Source: Paenibacillus urinalis (GTDB lineage: Bacteria > Bacillota > Bacilli > Paenibacillales > Paenibacillaceae). From it: 64,000 nt of DNA. Below are positions 35,330 through 44,136 of the stretch, in pieces. The DNA lies in the NCBI RefSeq assembly GCF_028747985.1, contig NZ_CP118108.1:749501-813500 (forward strand), written 5' to 3'. Position numbers and translations under genes: made by a program. Every line of letters starts with the position of its first letter. Position 1 is the stretch's first letter. The notes below the pieces were generated by a model. That model worked only from the letters and a program-made list of their open reading frames with translations. It did not search any database and was not told the DNA's origin.

Positions 35330-36535
35330 ATGCAATTATACGGTCAATGCGGCAGGACAGAGGAAGAATCGGGTGCTTCGAGCTTGCGCAGAAGCTTGCC
35401 CTGCATCGATTTGCGAGGATACACCAAGTGGCTTGCGGCCCTCATCCTTTTTGTAATGACATCCTCTATTTTTGCTCAACCGGCAAGTGCACACATGAAT
35501 ACGTTGGGATATTCCAACATCCAGGTGGAGCAGGGCGGATTGATATACGAAATAGAGCTTGATCTGCAGGAGGTAGCCCAGTGGATGGATGTAAGATCTG
35601 GCGGGGTGTTCATACTGGGTGGAGGTAATCAGCCTCCCGAGGGCGAGGTTGCATGGACACAGGACGAGCTCAGATCCTTGATTGAGGAATCCTTAATTGT
35701 AGAAGGAGAAGGCCAGGCTGCCGAGCTTGCAACCATTGATGATATCAGGATTGTGGAACGAAATGACACCGGCTATCTGCATATGCTGCTCGGATATGAT
35801 TTTGCAGAAGCGGCGGATGATTATTCAATTAACTATAATTTTTTCTTTGATATGGACGCCAATCATCAGAATTTTGCTGCAATTCGAATGGGAGAGGCCT
35901 CGAAGGATATTGTATTTACCAACGGACAGCAGGTGGCTGCCGGTGAAATTACAGCTGAAGGAAGCAGCAGTACGACGGTTGAACTGCCGGGCTGGGCCGT
36001 CACGGCTTGGAACTACTTGGTGATCGGAGTCCAGCACATCTGGTTCGGGATTGACCATCTGCTGTTTATCCTTGCACTCGTGTTGGCTAAGCTGCGTCCC
36101 TGGGACTATGTAAAGGTTCTGACGGCTTTCACCGTCGGGCACAGCTTGACCATTGCACTGGCTGCACTGGATATAGTACGTCTGCCATCGAGCTTCGTGG
36201 AGCCGTTTATTGCACTCAGTATTGCCTATGTAGCTGTAGAGAACATCTTCCGTAAGCAAGTGAATCGGCGCTGGCTCATTGCGCTGCTGTTCGGTCTGAT
36301 CCATGGATTCGGGTTTGCCCAGGTGCTGCAGGAATCGCCTGTGGATTCCATTGTGCTTGCACTGATTTCGTTCAATGTCGGCGTGGAGATCGGTCAGCTG
36401 TCAGTATTGGCCGTGGTTATTCCGCTGCTCCTGTGGCTGAGAAGATTCAAGAAAGTCTATACGTACAGCAATGCCGTGATATCCGGGGGGATCATGCTGT
36501 TTGGCCTGTTCTGGTTCGTGATTCGGGTAATTTAA
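35330..36535 (+). CDS. HupE/UreJ-like membrane protein with extracellular N-domain
   Basis: This 401-residue protein has an N-terminal signal/TM segment (about 32-55), an extracytoplasmic beta-rich domain (about 56-215) and a C-terminal membrane domain of six to seven helices. Histidine-containing motifs typical of the HupE/UreJ_2 family are seen: FGIDHLLFILALVL, VGHSLTIALAALD and FGLIHGFGFAQVL. HupE/UreJ proteins are associated with nickel or metal uptake, but this variant with a large outer domain is poorly studied, so transport of a metal is only a suggestion. ACAGGAGG lies just before the ATG. It follows the giant phosphoesterase gene after a terminator, so it is probably transcribed separately. 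Confidence 0.8.
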   Translation: MQLYGQCGRTEEESGASSLRRSLPCIDLRGYTKWLAALILFVMTSSIFAQPASAHMNTLGYSNIQVEQGGLIYEIELDLQEVAQWMDVRSGGVFILGGGNQPPEGEVAWTQDELRSLIEESLIVEGEGQAAELATIDDIRIVERNDTGYLHMLLGYDFAEAADDYSINYNFFFDMDANHQNFAAIRMGEASKDIVFTNGQQVAAGEITAEGSSSTTVELPGWAVTAWNYLVIGVQHIWFGIDHLLFILALVLAKLRPWDYVKVLTAFTVGHSLTIALAALDIVRLPSSFVEPFIALSIAYVAVENIFRKQVNRRWLIALLFGLIHGFGFAQVLQESPVDSIVLALISFNVGVEIGQLSVLAVVIPLLLWLRRFKKVYTYSNAVISGGIMLFGLFWFVIRVI

Positions 36536-36667
36536 TTATAGAAAAAGATTCATGGATGAAAATTGAAAAGCCAGATATAATTTGATAATGCGCTCCATTA
36601 ACGAAGTAAAGTGAACAGAGGGCTGCTGTTATAGATTTATTCTTTAGAAAAGGGGCCTTTCTTAAAA

Positions 36668-37135
36668 ATGACAATGAAGTATTCTGCCGTCCAGGCAACC
36701 ATTCATGATTTAGATGATTTGGTTCCACTATTTGATTCTTATCGTGTGTTCTATGGGCAATCATCCAATCTTGAGGGAGCCAGGTCGTTTTTGTTCAACC
36801 GCTTTAATCATGCAGAATCGGTAATATTTATCGCACGTGCTGTTTCTGATGGACAAGCCGCTGGGTTTGCTCAGCTCTATCCTACCTTCTCATCTATCTC
36901 TATGCAGCGATCATGGGTCCTTAATGATCTATATGTAATGGAAGCACATCGCAGAGAAGGGATTGCAGATTTACTGCTGCAGCAGGTACGGGAGTTTGCG
37001 ACGACAACACAGGCAAAAGGAATCGCATTATCTACAGCGCCGGATAATAAGGCAGCACGGACGCTTTATGAGAAGCACGGATATGTTATCGATGACGAAT
37101 TTTATTCTTACTATTTGACATTGCCACTTCAATAG
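36668..37135 (+). CDS. GNAT-family N-acetyltransferase
   Basis: This 155-residue acetyltransferase is a single GNAT domain. The acetyl-CoA motif is visible as RREGIADLLLQQVREFA, preceded by the strand WVLNDLYVMEAH, and the C-terminal NKAARTLYEKHGYV. The N-terminal part (YSAVQATIHDLDDLVPLFDSY) resembles ATs that act on small amines or peptides. The substrate is unknown. The ATG at 36668 lies 12 bases after AAAAGGGG; the ATG two codons later is an alternative. It precedes the dapH gene but seems to have no functional tie to it, since a separate promoter lies in between. Confidence 0.88.
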   Translation: MTMKYSAVQATIHDLDDLVPLFDSYRVFYGQSSNLEGARSFLFNRFNHAESVIFIARAVSDGQAAGFAQLYPTFSSISMQRSWVLNDLYVMEAHRREGIADLLLQQVREFATTTQAKGIALSTAPDNKAARTLYEKHGYVIDDEFYSYYLTLPLQ

Positions 37136-37231
37136 TACATACACCAGGTGGATCTAGTCCGAGAAGTAAGCTTTAAGCGAATATGTGGTCGAGACCTGCC
37201 GTGTGAAAAGTAGACTCTGTTCGAGCGCGTA

Positions 37232-37240
37232 TGCTACAAT
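37232..37240 (+). promoter_or_regulatory. Extended -10 promoter of dapH
   Basis: TGC-TACAAT forms an extended -10, 50 bases upstream of the dapH start. No clear -35 or lysine riboswitch is seen. Confidence 0.5.
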
Positions 37241-37289
37241 GTTCGCAAGGAAAATAAGCTTGAAGAAAAAGGAGAAAAACATACCAGCC

Positions 37290-37988
37290 ATGGATAAAAC
37301 AATGGAAGTCATTAATTACATCAAAGATAGCAAAAAGGTTACGCCTGTAAAGGTGTACTTCAACGGTAAAATCACTTCTCCAGTAGAAGGCGTTAAAGTA
37401 TTTGATTATGGTGACGGCGGCGTGCTGTTTGGCGATTGGGCAGAAGTGCAAGAGCTGCTTGCGAACGACAAAGGAATTGAGACTTACGAGGTGGAGCATG
37501 ATCGTCGTAACTCTGCAATTCCGATGCTTGACCTGAAGGGAATCAATGCACGTATTGAGCCTGGCGCGATCATTCGTGACAAAGTAGAGATCGGCAACAA
37601 TGCCGTTATCATGATGGGTGCGGTTATTAATATCGGTGTTTCGATCGGTGAAGGTACGATGATTGATATGAATGCAACGCTTGGCGGACGCGTTCAAGTC
37701 GGCAAGATGTGCCACGTTGGCGCAGGTGCGGTACTCGCTGGCGTTATCGAGCCTCCTTCTGCACAACCGGTTGTCATTGAGGATGATGTTGTCATCGGTG
37801 CAAACGTTGTTGTTCTCGAAGGTGTGCGCGTGGGCAAAGGCGCTGTAATCGCTGCGGGTGCAGTCGTGATTGAAGATGTGCCGGAGAACGCAGTCGTTGC
37901 GGGTATTCCAGCTCGTGTAATCAAAATGGTTGACGACAAGACCAAGTCCAAGACTACAATTATTGAAGGTCTTCGTAACCTGAAATAA
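37290..37988 (+). CDS. dapH: Tetrahydrodipicolinate N-acetyltransferase
   Basis: DapH acetylates 2,3,4,5-tetrahydrodipicolinate with acetyl-CoA, the first step of the acetylase branch of lysine and diaminopimelate synthesis. The 232-residue protein has an N-terminal helical cap and a left-handed beta-helix of hexapeptide repeats ([19 protein letters not shown] onward). The family-specific [13 protein letters not shown] and [19 protein letters not shown] are visible. It is very close in pattern to the B. subtilis protein (236 residues). ATG 37290 is chosen by homology; AAAAAGGAG lies about 17 bases upstream, a longer spacing than usual. dapL follows on the same strand after a terminator-like hairpin, and patA faces both. 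Confidence 0.95.
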   Translation: MDKTMEVINYIKDSKKVTPVKVYFNGKITSPVEGVKVFDYGDGGVLFGDWAEVQELLANDKGIETYEVEHDRRNSAIPMLDLKGINARIEPGAIIRDKVEIGNNAVIMMGAVINIGVSIGEGTMIDMNATLGGRVQVGKMCHVGAGAVLAGVIEPPSAQPVVIEDDVVIGANVVVLEGVRVGKGAVIAAGAVVIEDVPENAVVAGIPARVIKMVDDKTKSKTTIIEGLRNLK

Positions 37989-38009
37989 GCAAGTTAAAAG
38001 TAATCCAAG

Positions 38010-38041
38010 CGCGCGCCATCAACAGTGGCGCGTGTTTGTTT
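38010..38041 (+). terminator. Hairpin/terminator between dapH and dapL
   Basis: CGCGCCA / TGGCGCG stem with a 7-nt loop is followed by TGTTTGTTT. It may allow partial readthrough. Confidence 0.65.
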
Positions 38042-38127
38042 ATGGGCGGCTTAAGCCAGAGCTTGAGTTAGCAGGCGCATATAACTTGATACGATAAGGC
38101 TTAACGAGTGACTTGAGGAGTGATCGA

Positions 38128-39246
38128 ATGAGCGAGTTTGTAGAGATAAGACGGAGGCTTCACCAGATTCCGGAGCCAGGCTTTGAAGAGTTTAAGACTC
38201 AGGCTTTGCTGCTGGAATACATCGGCGGACTGCCGCAGGAGCGGCTGGAGGTCAAAACCTGGCGTACGGGTATTTTGGTTCGAGTGAAGGGTTTAATTGG
38301 TGAGCGGTGCTTGGGATACCGGGCGGATATGGACGGGCTGCCGATCGATGAAGAGACGAGCTATGAATTCCGGTCAACGCATCCGGGTTACATGCATGCT
38401 TGTGGACATGATCTGCATATGGCTATCGGTCTTGGGGTACTCACAGAAATCGTGAGAGAGCCGATTAATGATGATGTTCTGTTCGTGTTCCAGCCAGCGG
38501 AAGAGGGGCCGGGCGGCGCTTTACCCATGCTTAGCAGCGAGGAATTCAAGGCGTGGAAGCCTGATTTCATGATGGGGCTGCATATTGCTCCCGAATACCC
38601 GGTAGGAACGATTGCGACGAAGCCAGGTATCCTGTTCGCGAACACATCAGAGCTGTTTATTGATCTGACAGGTAAAGGCGGCCATGCCGCTTATCCGCAT
38701 CGGGCCATCGATATGATCGTTGCGACGTCGAGTCTGGTCATGCAGATGCAGTCTATCGTCTCGCGCAATGTCGATCCATTGGATTCCGTTGTTGTGACAC
38801 TTGGCAAAATTACAGGCGGAACCAAACAGAACATTATTGCAGAACGGGTTCGTCTGGAAGGAACAATTCGGTCCTTGTCAGCCGATTCAATGGCGGATGT
38901 AAAAGCCCGGATTGAAGCACTGCTGACAGGCGTAGAGGCCGGCTTTAACTGTAAGGCCGAGCTGGATTACGGCTCCAATTATTATCAGGTGTACAACCAT
39001 GAAGAAGAAGCCGAGCGATTTATGAACTTCGTTCAACATGTTGAAGGCGTGGAACTGATTGAATGCACGGAAGCCATGACGGGCGAAGATTTCGGATATT
39101 TTCTCCGCGATATTCCTGGGTTGATGTTTTGGCTTGGGGTCGACACGCCCTATGGACTGCATCATGCGAAGCTCGAGCCACAGGAGGAAGCGATCGGCGT
39201 GGCTATTAACGTTGTATCTAACTATTTGCGCCATCGTTCTTCATAA
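38128..39246 (+). CDS. dapL: N-acetyldiaminopimelate deacetylase
   Basis: This M20D-family metallohydrolase removes the acetyl group from N-acetyl-LL-diaminopimelate, the last step of the acetylase branch (B. subtilis YkuR). The 372-residue protein shows the metal ligands in [11 protein letters not shown], the catalytic glutamates in [33 protein letters not shown] in the dimer domain, and the C-terminal [11 protein letters not shown] 38128 is preferred over a TTG at 38113 because TTGAGGAGTGATCGA precedes it. It follows dapH by 139 bases and converges with patA, so three consecutive genes cover the three acetyl-branch steps. Related aminoacylases look similar, but the neighbours settle the assignment. 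Confidence 0.93.
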   Translation: MSEFVEIRRRLHQIPEPGFEEFKTQALLLEYIGGLPQERLEVKTWRTGILVRVKGLIGERCLGYRADMDGLPIDEETSYEFRSTHPGYMHACGHDLHMAIGLGVLTEIVREPINDDVLFVFQPAEEGPGGALPMLSSEEFKAWKPDFMMGLHIAPEYPVGTIATKPGILFANTSELFIDLTGKGGHAAYPHRAIDMIVATSSLVMQMQSIVSRNVDPLDSVVVTLGKITGGTKQNIIAERVRLEGTIRSLSADSMADVKARIEALLTGVEAGFNCKAELDYGSNYYQVYNHEEEAERFMNFVQHVEGVELIECTEAMTGEDFGYFLRDIPGLMFWLGVDTPYGLHHAKLEPQEEAIGVAINVVSNYLRHRSS

Positions 39247-39262
39247 GGAAGGTCTCCATACC

Positions 39263-39306
39263 AAAAACTGCTTCTGCGCTCATGCGCAAAAGCAGTTTTT
39301 TTTTGT
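39263..39306. terminator. Bidirectional terminator between dapL and patA
   Basis: AAAAACTGCTTctGCGC / GCGCaaAAGCAGTTTTT with long T- and A-runs lies between convergent genes. Confidence 0.9.
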
Positions 39307-39321
39307 AGCATTCATCCGAGT

Positions 39322-40482
39322 TTAGCTGGACAGTCCTTGTACGAACGACTCGATGCGGTCCAGCGCCTCACGAAGCACCTCCATAGAGCAGGCGTAGGAG
39401 ATGCGAATATAGTCGTCGCCGAAGGGTGCAAACGCGGCGCCCGGCACGACCGCCACCCGTTTCTCTTCAAGCAGTCGATGAGCGAACGTGGTGGAATCAA
39501 GTCCAAACTTAGCCACAGATGGGAAGATGTAGAAGGCCCCGTTTGGCTGTGTGACCTCAAAGCCTGCATTAACCAACCGCTCATAGGCATAATCACGGCG
39601 TCGTGCGTACTCCTCACGCATTGGCAGTGCGTCATCTATGCCGGCCGTCAGCGCTTCAACCGCCGCCGCTTGGCTGACAGAGCTCGCGCATGTGACATTA
39701 TACTGATGCACTTTCACAATATGGCGTGCGAGGTAAACCGGAGCGAACAGCAGCCCGATGCGCCATCCAGTCATGGAGTGCGACTTCGACAAGCCGTTGA
39801 TCACAATGGTCTTCTCACGCATCCCAGGCAGAGCTGCAATGGAAGTGTGCGTACCGTCAAATACAAGCTCGCTGTAGATTTCATCTGACAGGACGAACAG
39901 CTCACGTTCCCGAACCAGATCTGCAATCTCGTTAAGCTTCCCGGAGCTCAGTGTACAGCCCGTCGGATTGGAAGGGGAGGCCAGCACGATACAGCGAGTA
40001 CGCTCAGTCAAATGCGGACGAATCAAATCGGCCGTCAGCTTAAAGCCGCTGCCGGTCGTATCGATATGCACCGGCTGTGCACCACACATGCGAATAATGG
40101 GTTCATACCCCGGATAGATCGGGCCTGGAAGGAGTACCTCGCAGCCTTCCGTAAGAATCGTCCGAAAAGTCACATCAATCGCCTCACTGGCGCCTGTGGT
40201 CACGATGATCTCATCCGCAGGATCATATGTAAGTCCGTACTTCTGCGTCATGAACTCGGCCGCTGCTGTACGCAGCTTGAGTGTTCCCGCATTCGGCGTG
40301 TACACCGTCTCCCCACTGTCGATGGCTTGCTTGGCTGCCTCCAGAATATGCTGTGGTGTTGGAAAATCGGGCTGCCCGAGCGTAAGTGACAATACATCTT
40401 CATATTGACTGACCTTGTTGGCCATTTTTCGAATACCGGATACTTCAATGCTCTGAACCTCCGGCCTGATTAAATGCTCCAT
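39322..40482 (-). CDS. patA: N-acetyl-LL-diaminopimelate aminotransferase (PatA)
   Basis: This class I PLP-dependent aminotransferase has 386 residues. It starts MEHLIRPEVQSIEVSGIRKM, nearly the same as B. subtilis PatA, which aminates N-acetyl-2-amino-6-oxopimelate in the acetylase branch. Visible features are TLGQPDFPTP, YTPNAG, GPIYPGYEPI, PSNPTGCTL, the PLP lysine K233 in NGLSKSHSMTGWR, and YIRISYACS near the C-terminus. ATG 40482 is preferred over an in-frame start at 40566 because ACAGGTGA precedes it and homologues start here. It converges on dapL. The short paralogue-2 gene lies upstream on the same strand, with 130 bases between. Confidence 0.95.
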   Translation of the reverse strand: MEHLIRPEVQSIEVSGIRKMANKVSQYEDVLSLTLGQPDFPTPQHILEAAKQAIDSGETVYTPNAGTLKLRTAAAEFMTQKYGLTYDPADEIIVTTGASEAIDVTFRTILTEGCEVLLPGPIYPGYEPIIRMCGAQPVHIDTTGSGFKLTADLIRPHLTERTRCIVLASPSNPTGCTLSSGKLNEIADLVRERELFVLSDEIYSELVFDGTHTSIAALPGMREKTIVINGLSKSHSMTGWRIGLLFAPVYLARHIVKVHQYNVTCASSVSQAAAVEALTAGIDDALPMREEYARRRDYAYERLVNAGFEVTQPNGAFYIFPSVAKFGLDSTTFAHRLLEEKRVAVVPGAAFAPFGDDYIRISYACSMEVLREALDRIESFVQGLSS

Positions 40483-40612
40483 AATTTCACCTGTCCCGTC
40501 TATATGCGTTTCAATGGTAATCATCATATCATATCGAACGGAGCACTTCGAGAGGAGCACCCACAATATCCGTTGGGCTGCTAAGCTTCCATATCACGTG
40601 TATCGGCTATTT

Positions 40613-40894
40613 TTATATGGCAGTAGTATCAAGATGCTCATTCCATTGTTTGAGCGACTGTGCATCATCATAACCAAGCTTATGCGCAGTCTTAATCAGC
40701 TGAATATTGCTGTGAAGAAAGAGATCCTCCAGCAGTCCTGTTTTATGATATAAATGCTCGGGCATGTGCTCCCTCATATTTTCTAGTGTTTCGCTAAAAA
40801 GCTTATAGAGCTCGAGATGCTCCCTTTCACAAATCTCCACAATTTCCTGAGATCTTCTATCAAGTACTTCTCTCAAAATTTGATCTACCATCAT
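40613..40894 (-). CDS. 93-residue helical protein of unknown function, paralogue 2
   Basis: This is the paralogue of the 89-residue protein at 24889-25158, sharing RSQEIVEICEREH, LLEDLFLHSN and DAQ. It starts MMVDQILREVLDRRSQEI and ends in LDTTAI. GGGAGG lies 8 bases before the ATG at 40894; a longer in-frame form from 40960 is unlikely because the ribosome site would lie inside it. It is acidic and helical, with no signal peptide or membrane segment. It stands between patA and the exopolysaccharide operon. I do not recognise a named family; conservation of both copies within one genome suggests a real role, possibly as a small regulator or adaptor, but nothing in the sequence proves it. Confidence 0.75.
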   Translation of the reverse strand: MMVDQILREVLDRRSQEIVEICEREHLELYKLFSETLENMREHMPEHLYHKTGLLEDLFLHSNIQLIKTAHKLGYDDAQSLKQWNEHLDTTAI

Positions 40895-41282
40895 CTCTAG
40901 TCCTCCCTGTTGTCCATCCATTGAGATCAGAATATGCCTACTGTATAGAACGAACATCATCGCAATATTAAAATAAAGGACTAATTATATTAATATTAAA
41001 ATGTTAATATATTACAGGTGACAAAAATAATGATGAATCGGCTGTTTTTATGTCCAAAAATCGCAAAATTGTTAATATATTGTGCGTGTTTTTGCTTTAT
41101 AATAGTTCTGAAGTAGTGACATTTTTTAGAAAATTGTTAATCCAATATGCTTAGTTAGCAAGTGAGCTTGGGTCTTCAAGTCTGGTTAATAGAAGAATAG
41201 AATTTCATGGAAATGTAAGTGGGTCATTGTATTTTATGCATGCTAGAGAAGCGTGTCGAATAATGAAAAGGAGCATAGCAAG
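40895..41282. other. 388-base AT-rich intergenic region upstream of the exopolysaccharide operon
   Basis: No gene is seen in this stretch. It holds a TATAAT at 41098-41103 without a well-spaced -35, and long runs of TTAATAT-type sequence. I looked for a c-di-GMP-I riboswitch and for S-box, T-box and cre sites and did not find one. Confidence 0.6.
41065..41141 (+). repeat. Two 12-bp direct repeats flanking a -10-like element
   Basis: AAAATTGTTAAT occurs at 41065-41076 and 41130-41141, on either side of TATAAT at 41098, with a similar AAAATGTTAAT further upstream near 40998. It is a candidate regulator-binding region for the exopolysaccharide operon. Confidence 0.55.
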
Positions 41283-42752
41283 ATGCCAAGCACAGCTACA
41301 TATTACAGGCAGGCCGGACTGATCATTCTGTCTCTGCTGGTTCTGCTGACAGGATGCAGCACTGCGAAGAAGGACACAATCACGAACGATCCAAATGTAA
41401 ATCCGGATCCTGTCGTGCAGCGTTATGAAGGAGAGAAGAGTCAGGAGATTCCCTATGTATATACAGGACGCAGAGAGCTCTCACTGACCTTTAACGGAAT
41501 GGGTGACAAGGAGACGATGGATCGCCTGCTGGATGAGCTGGACAAGTACAAGATTAAGGCTACTTTTTTCCTGCCCGGCATGAGGGTCGCAGAGGAGCCG
41601 GATATTGCTCAGGCGATTGTGGACAGGGGACATGAAATTGAGAATAATCTGCTGAATCAGCTAGATATCACCGATATGAATTACAACGATATCTATCAGG
41701 AGGTTAAGCTCGCGAATGAGGTGATTAAGGAGCATACGGGTGCTGAGCCCGTTTACGTCCGTACCAGATCCGGAGATATTCCTGAAGATCTCGCCCTGGC
41801 TGCAGCTCATCTGGGGATGAAGGCAGTGGTCAGCTACAGCATTAATCCGAAGGATCGGGATATGAAGAGCGCAGAGGAGATTGGTGAATATGTAGAGCGT
41901 TATATTCATCGGGGCGGGATTATTACTTTAAATACCGATATCAATCCTGAGATTGTTGAATCGATTAAGTATATTGCGGCAGCCGCGGAGGATATCGGCT
42001 ATAAGTTAATTCCACTTAGAGAACTGGCAGAGAATGGCGGAGTCCGTAAGCCGCTTGAGGAAATACCCGGCTATGATGCAGCTAAGATCAATCCGGATTA
42101 TGAGAACGCCGAATACGAGCTGATATATAAGGTCAAGACCGACAAGAAGCAGGTGGCTCTGACACTGGATGACTGGGCCACCGATAAGACAGTAACCCAA
42201 TTTCTTGATATCCTGGCCGAGAAAAAAGTACATGCTACCTTTTTTCTGCGAGCCAGAGGCGTAGTAGATAATCCCAATCTGGCTCGTGCAATCATTGAAG
42301 AGGGACATGATGTTGCGAATCATACGTATACGCATCCGGTTGTTACCTCGCTGACAGCAGAGGAATTGCAGGAGGAAATTGTGAAAGCTCATGAGGTGTT
42401 GACGGAGGCAATCCAACAGCAGCCGCTGATGCTCTTCCGTCCGCCTACGGGAGCGATCGATGCTCAGAGTGCCAAGGTGATTGCTGCGACAGGATATGAG
42501 CACATTGCGATGTACGATGTGACAGCAATGGATTGGGACGTATCCCATTCTGCAGACGACATTGTGAATATGGTTATGGACCAAACGGAAAATGGCAGCA
42601 TTATTCTGCTTCACATCCTGGATGGTATTCACTCTGTTGAAGCTCTTCCAAGGATTATTGATCAGCTGCGAGCCAAAGGGTATACATTTGTCAGCTTGGT
42701 AGATTTAATGGAACAGAACAAAACATGGATAAACAGTGATGAGGTAAAATAA
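41283..42752 (+). CDS. Lipoprotein with two NodB polysaccharide deacetylase domains, first one degenerate
   Basis: This 489-residue exported lipoprotein has lipobox LLTGC with C25. Domain 1 (about 65-245) has the deacetylase fold (KATFFLPGMRV, GHEIENN) but its metal motifs are lost: TFDD is TFNG and the HxxxH histidines are replaced (NNLLNQ). Domain 2 (about 290-480) is intact, with D296-D297 in TLDDW, H347 and H351 in NHTYTH, RPPTG and ILLHI, so it can remove acetyl groups from a polysaccharide at the cell surface. ATG 41283 follows AAAAGGAG; an upstream GTG at 41253 is unlikely. The stop overlaps the next start by one base (TAATG), indicating translational coupling with the sugar dehydrogenase. 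First gene of the exopolysaccharide operon. Confidence 0.88.
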   Translation: MPSTATYYRQAGLIILSLLVLLTGCSTAKKDTITNDPNVNPDPVVQRYEGEKSQEIPYVYTGRRELSLTFNGMGDKETMDRLLDELDKYKIKATFFLPGMRVAEEPDIAQAIVDRGHEIENNLLNQLDITDMNYNDIYQEVKLANEVIKEHTGAEPVYVRTRSGDIPEDLALAAAHLGMKAVVSYSINPKDRDMKSAEEIGEYVERYIHRGGIITLNTDINPEIVESIKYIAAAAEDIGYKLIPLRELAENGGVRKPLEEIPGYDAAKINPDYENAEYELIYKVKTDKKQVALTLDDWATDKTVTQFLDILAEKKVHATFFLRARGVVDNPNLARAIIEEGHDVANHTYTHPVVTSLTAEELQEEIVKAHEVLTEAIQQQPLMLFRPPTGAIDAQSAKVIAATGYEHIAMYDVTAMDWDVSHSADDIVNMVMDQTENGSIILLHILDGIHSVEALPRIIDQLRAKGYTFVSLVDLMEQNKTWINSDEVK

Positions 42753-44115
42753 TGGGATTGTTTGAGGAACTGGCTGCTGGGAACGAGAAGCTCGCAGTGA
42801 TTGGACTTGGTTATGTCGGGCTGCCTATTGCGGCTGCTTTTGCCAGAAAGTTGAATGTTATTGGATTTGATGTGAATCGTCAAAAAATAAAAGCCTATCA
42901 GGATGGAATCGACCTGACTGGTGATATCGGGGATGAAGCTGTACGGCATTGCGGCGTAGACTTTACGTCAGATAGGGACCAGCTTGCTGGGGTACGCTGC
43001 TATATTGTTGCCGTACCAACACCCGTCAAGAGCGGGAACGTTCCTGATCTGGAGGCAGTACAGAAGGCGAGCCGGCTTGTAGCCGAGCGGCTGACACCAG
43101 GCTCGCTCGTAGTCTATGAATCTACGGTATATCCCGGCGTAACGGAAGAGGTATGCATACCTATTCTCGAGGAAGTTTCGGGACTTACGTGCGGAAGGGA
43201 TTTTAAGGTGGGGTATTCACCGGAGCGGATTAATCCGGGAGACCAAGTCCACCGGCTGGAGAATATTGTGAAGATTGTATCTGGCAATGATGAGGAGGCG
43301 CTGGAGACCGTCGCCAGCCTATATGAGCTGATCGTCGAGGCCGGGGTTCACCGTGCCGAGAGCATCAAGGTAGCCGAGGCAGCTAAGGTCATCGAGAATG
43401 CACAGCGGGATATTAATATTGCCTTCATGAATGAGCTGTCCATGCTGTTTCATGAGATGGATATCGATACGAATGCCGTTCTCAGAGCTGCAGGGACCAA
43501 GTGGAATTTCCTTCCGTTCCGTCCGGGTCTGGTCGGCGGCCATTGTATCAGTATAGACCCTTATTATTTGACTTACAAAGCGGAGGACAGCGGTTATCAT
43601 TCGCGAATTATTTTGGCTGGACGGCAGATTAACGACGGTATGGGCAAGTACATCGCCCAGAATATCATCAAGATGATGGTGAAGCAGCAGATGGATTTGA
43701 GAAATACGCGCATCGGCATTTTCGGACTTGCTTTCAAAGAGAATTGCAGTGATATCCGCGCATCGGCATTTTCGGACTTGCTTTCAAAGAGAATTGCAGT
43801 GATATCCGCAATTCCAAGGTGATGGATATTCTGAATGAGCTAAGCGAATATGGGATTACCCCATTGGTAGCCGATCCTTATGTCGATGCGGCTACTGCCT
43901 ATCAGGAATACGGCGTGGAGCTTTCCGATCCTGCGCATCTAGTAGATTTAAACATCGCAGTGGTAGCTGTAGCCCACGAATCTTTTAGAGCAATGAGCTT
44001 CAACCAGGTGCAGCAGCTATATAGCCATACACAGCCGAAGATTATGTTTGATATCAAGGGGATATATGACAGACACATGTATGAGCAGAGCGGATTTCTC
44101 TACTGGAGCTTGTAG
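42752..44115 (+). pseudogene. TviB-like UDP-aminosugar 6-dehydrogenase, frameshifted by a 50-bp duplication
   Basis: The enzyme would oxidise a UDP-N-acetylhexosamine twice at C6, giving a UDP-N-acetylhexosaminuronic acid for polymer synthesis. Visible are the NAD motif GLGYVGLP, YESTVYPGVTEEVC, GYSPERINPGD, the lysine/asparagine segment AKVIENAQRDINIA, and the catalytic cysteine in GGHCISIDPYYL. The pattern is that of TviB/WbpO-type enzymes. At 43708 a 50-bp tandem duplication shifts the frame, so the first frame ends at 43822 (356 residues) and the C-terminal nucleotide-binding part (MMDILNELSEYGITPLVADP to LYWSL) is read in another frame at 43819-44115. Without one copy a continuous protein of about 437 residues results. 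The start overlaps the upstream stop. Confidence 0.9.
43708..43807 (+). repeat. Perfect 50-bp tandem duplication inside the sugar dehydrogenase gene
   Basis: Bases 43708-43757 (starting GCGCATCGGC, ending GTGATATCC) are repeated exactly at 43758-43807. Fifty is not a multiple of three, so the gene is frameshifted. Flanking bases add two to three more matching positions. Confidence 0.97.
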
Positions 44116-44136
44116 TCCACAGATAGGAGCTTCGAT

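Noticed and set aside
37136..37289. Lysine riboswitch before dapH
   Set aside because: The 154-base leader is too short for the five-helix L-box and shows no terminator/antiterminator pair.
40895..41282. c-di-GMP riboswitch upstream of the PilZ operon
   Set aside because: The conserved GEMM-I elements and paired stems could not be found; the region is AT-rich with direct repeats only.
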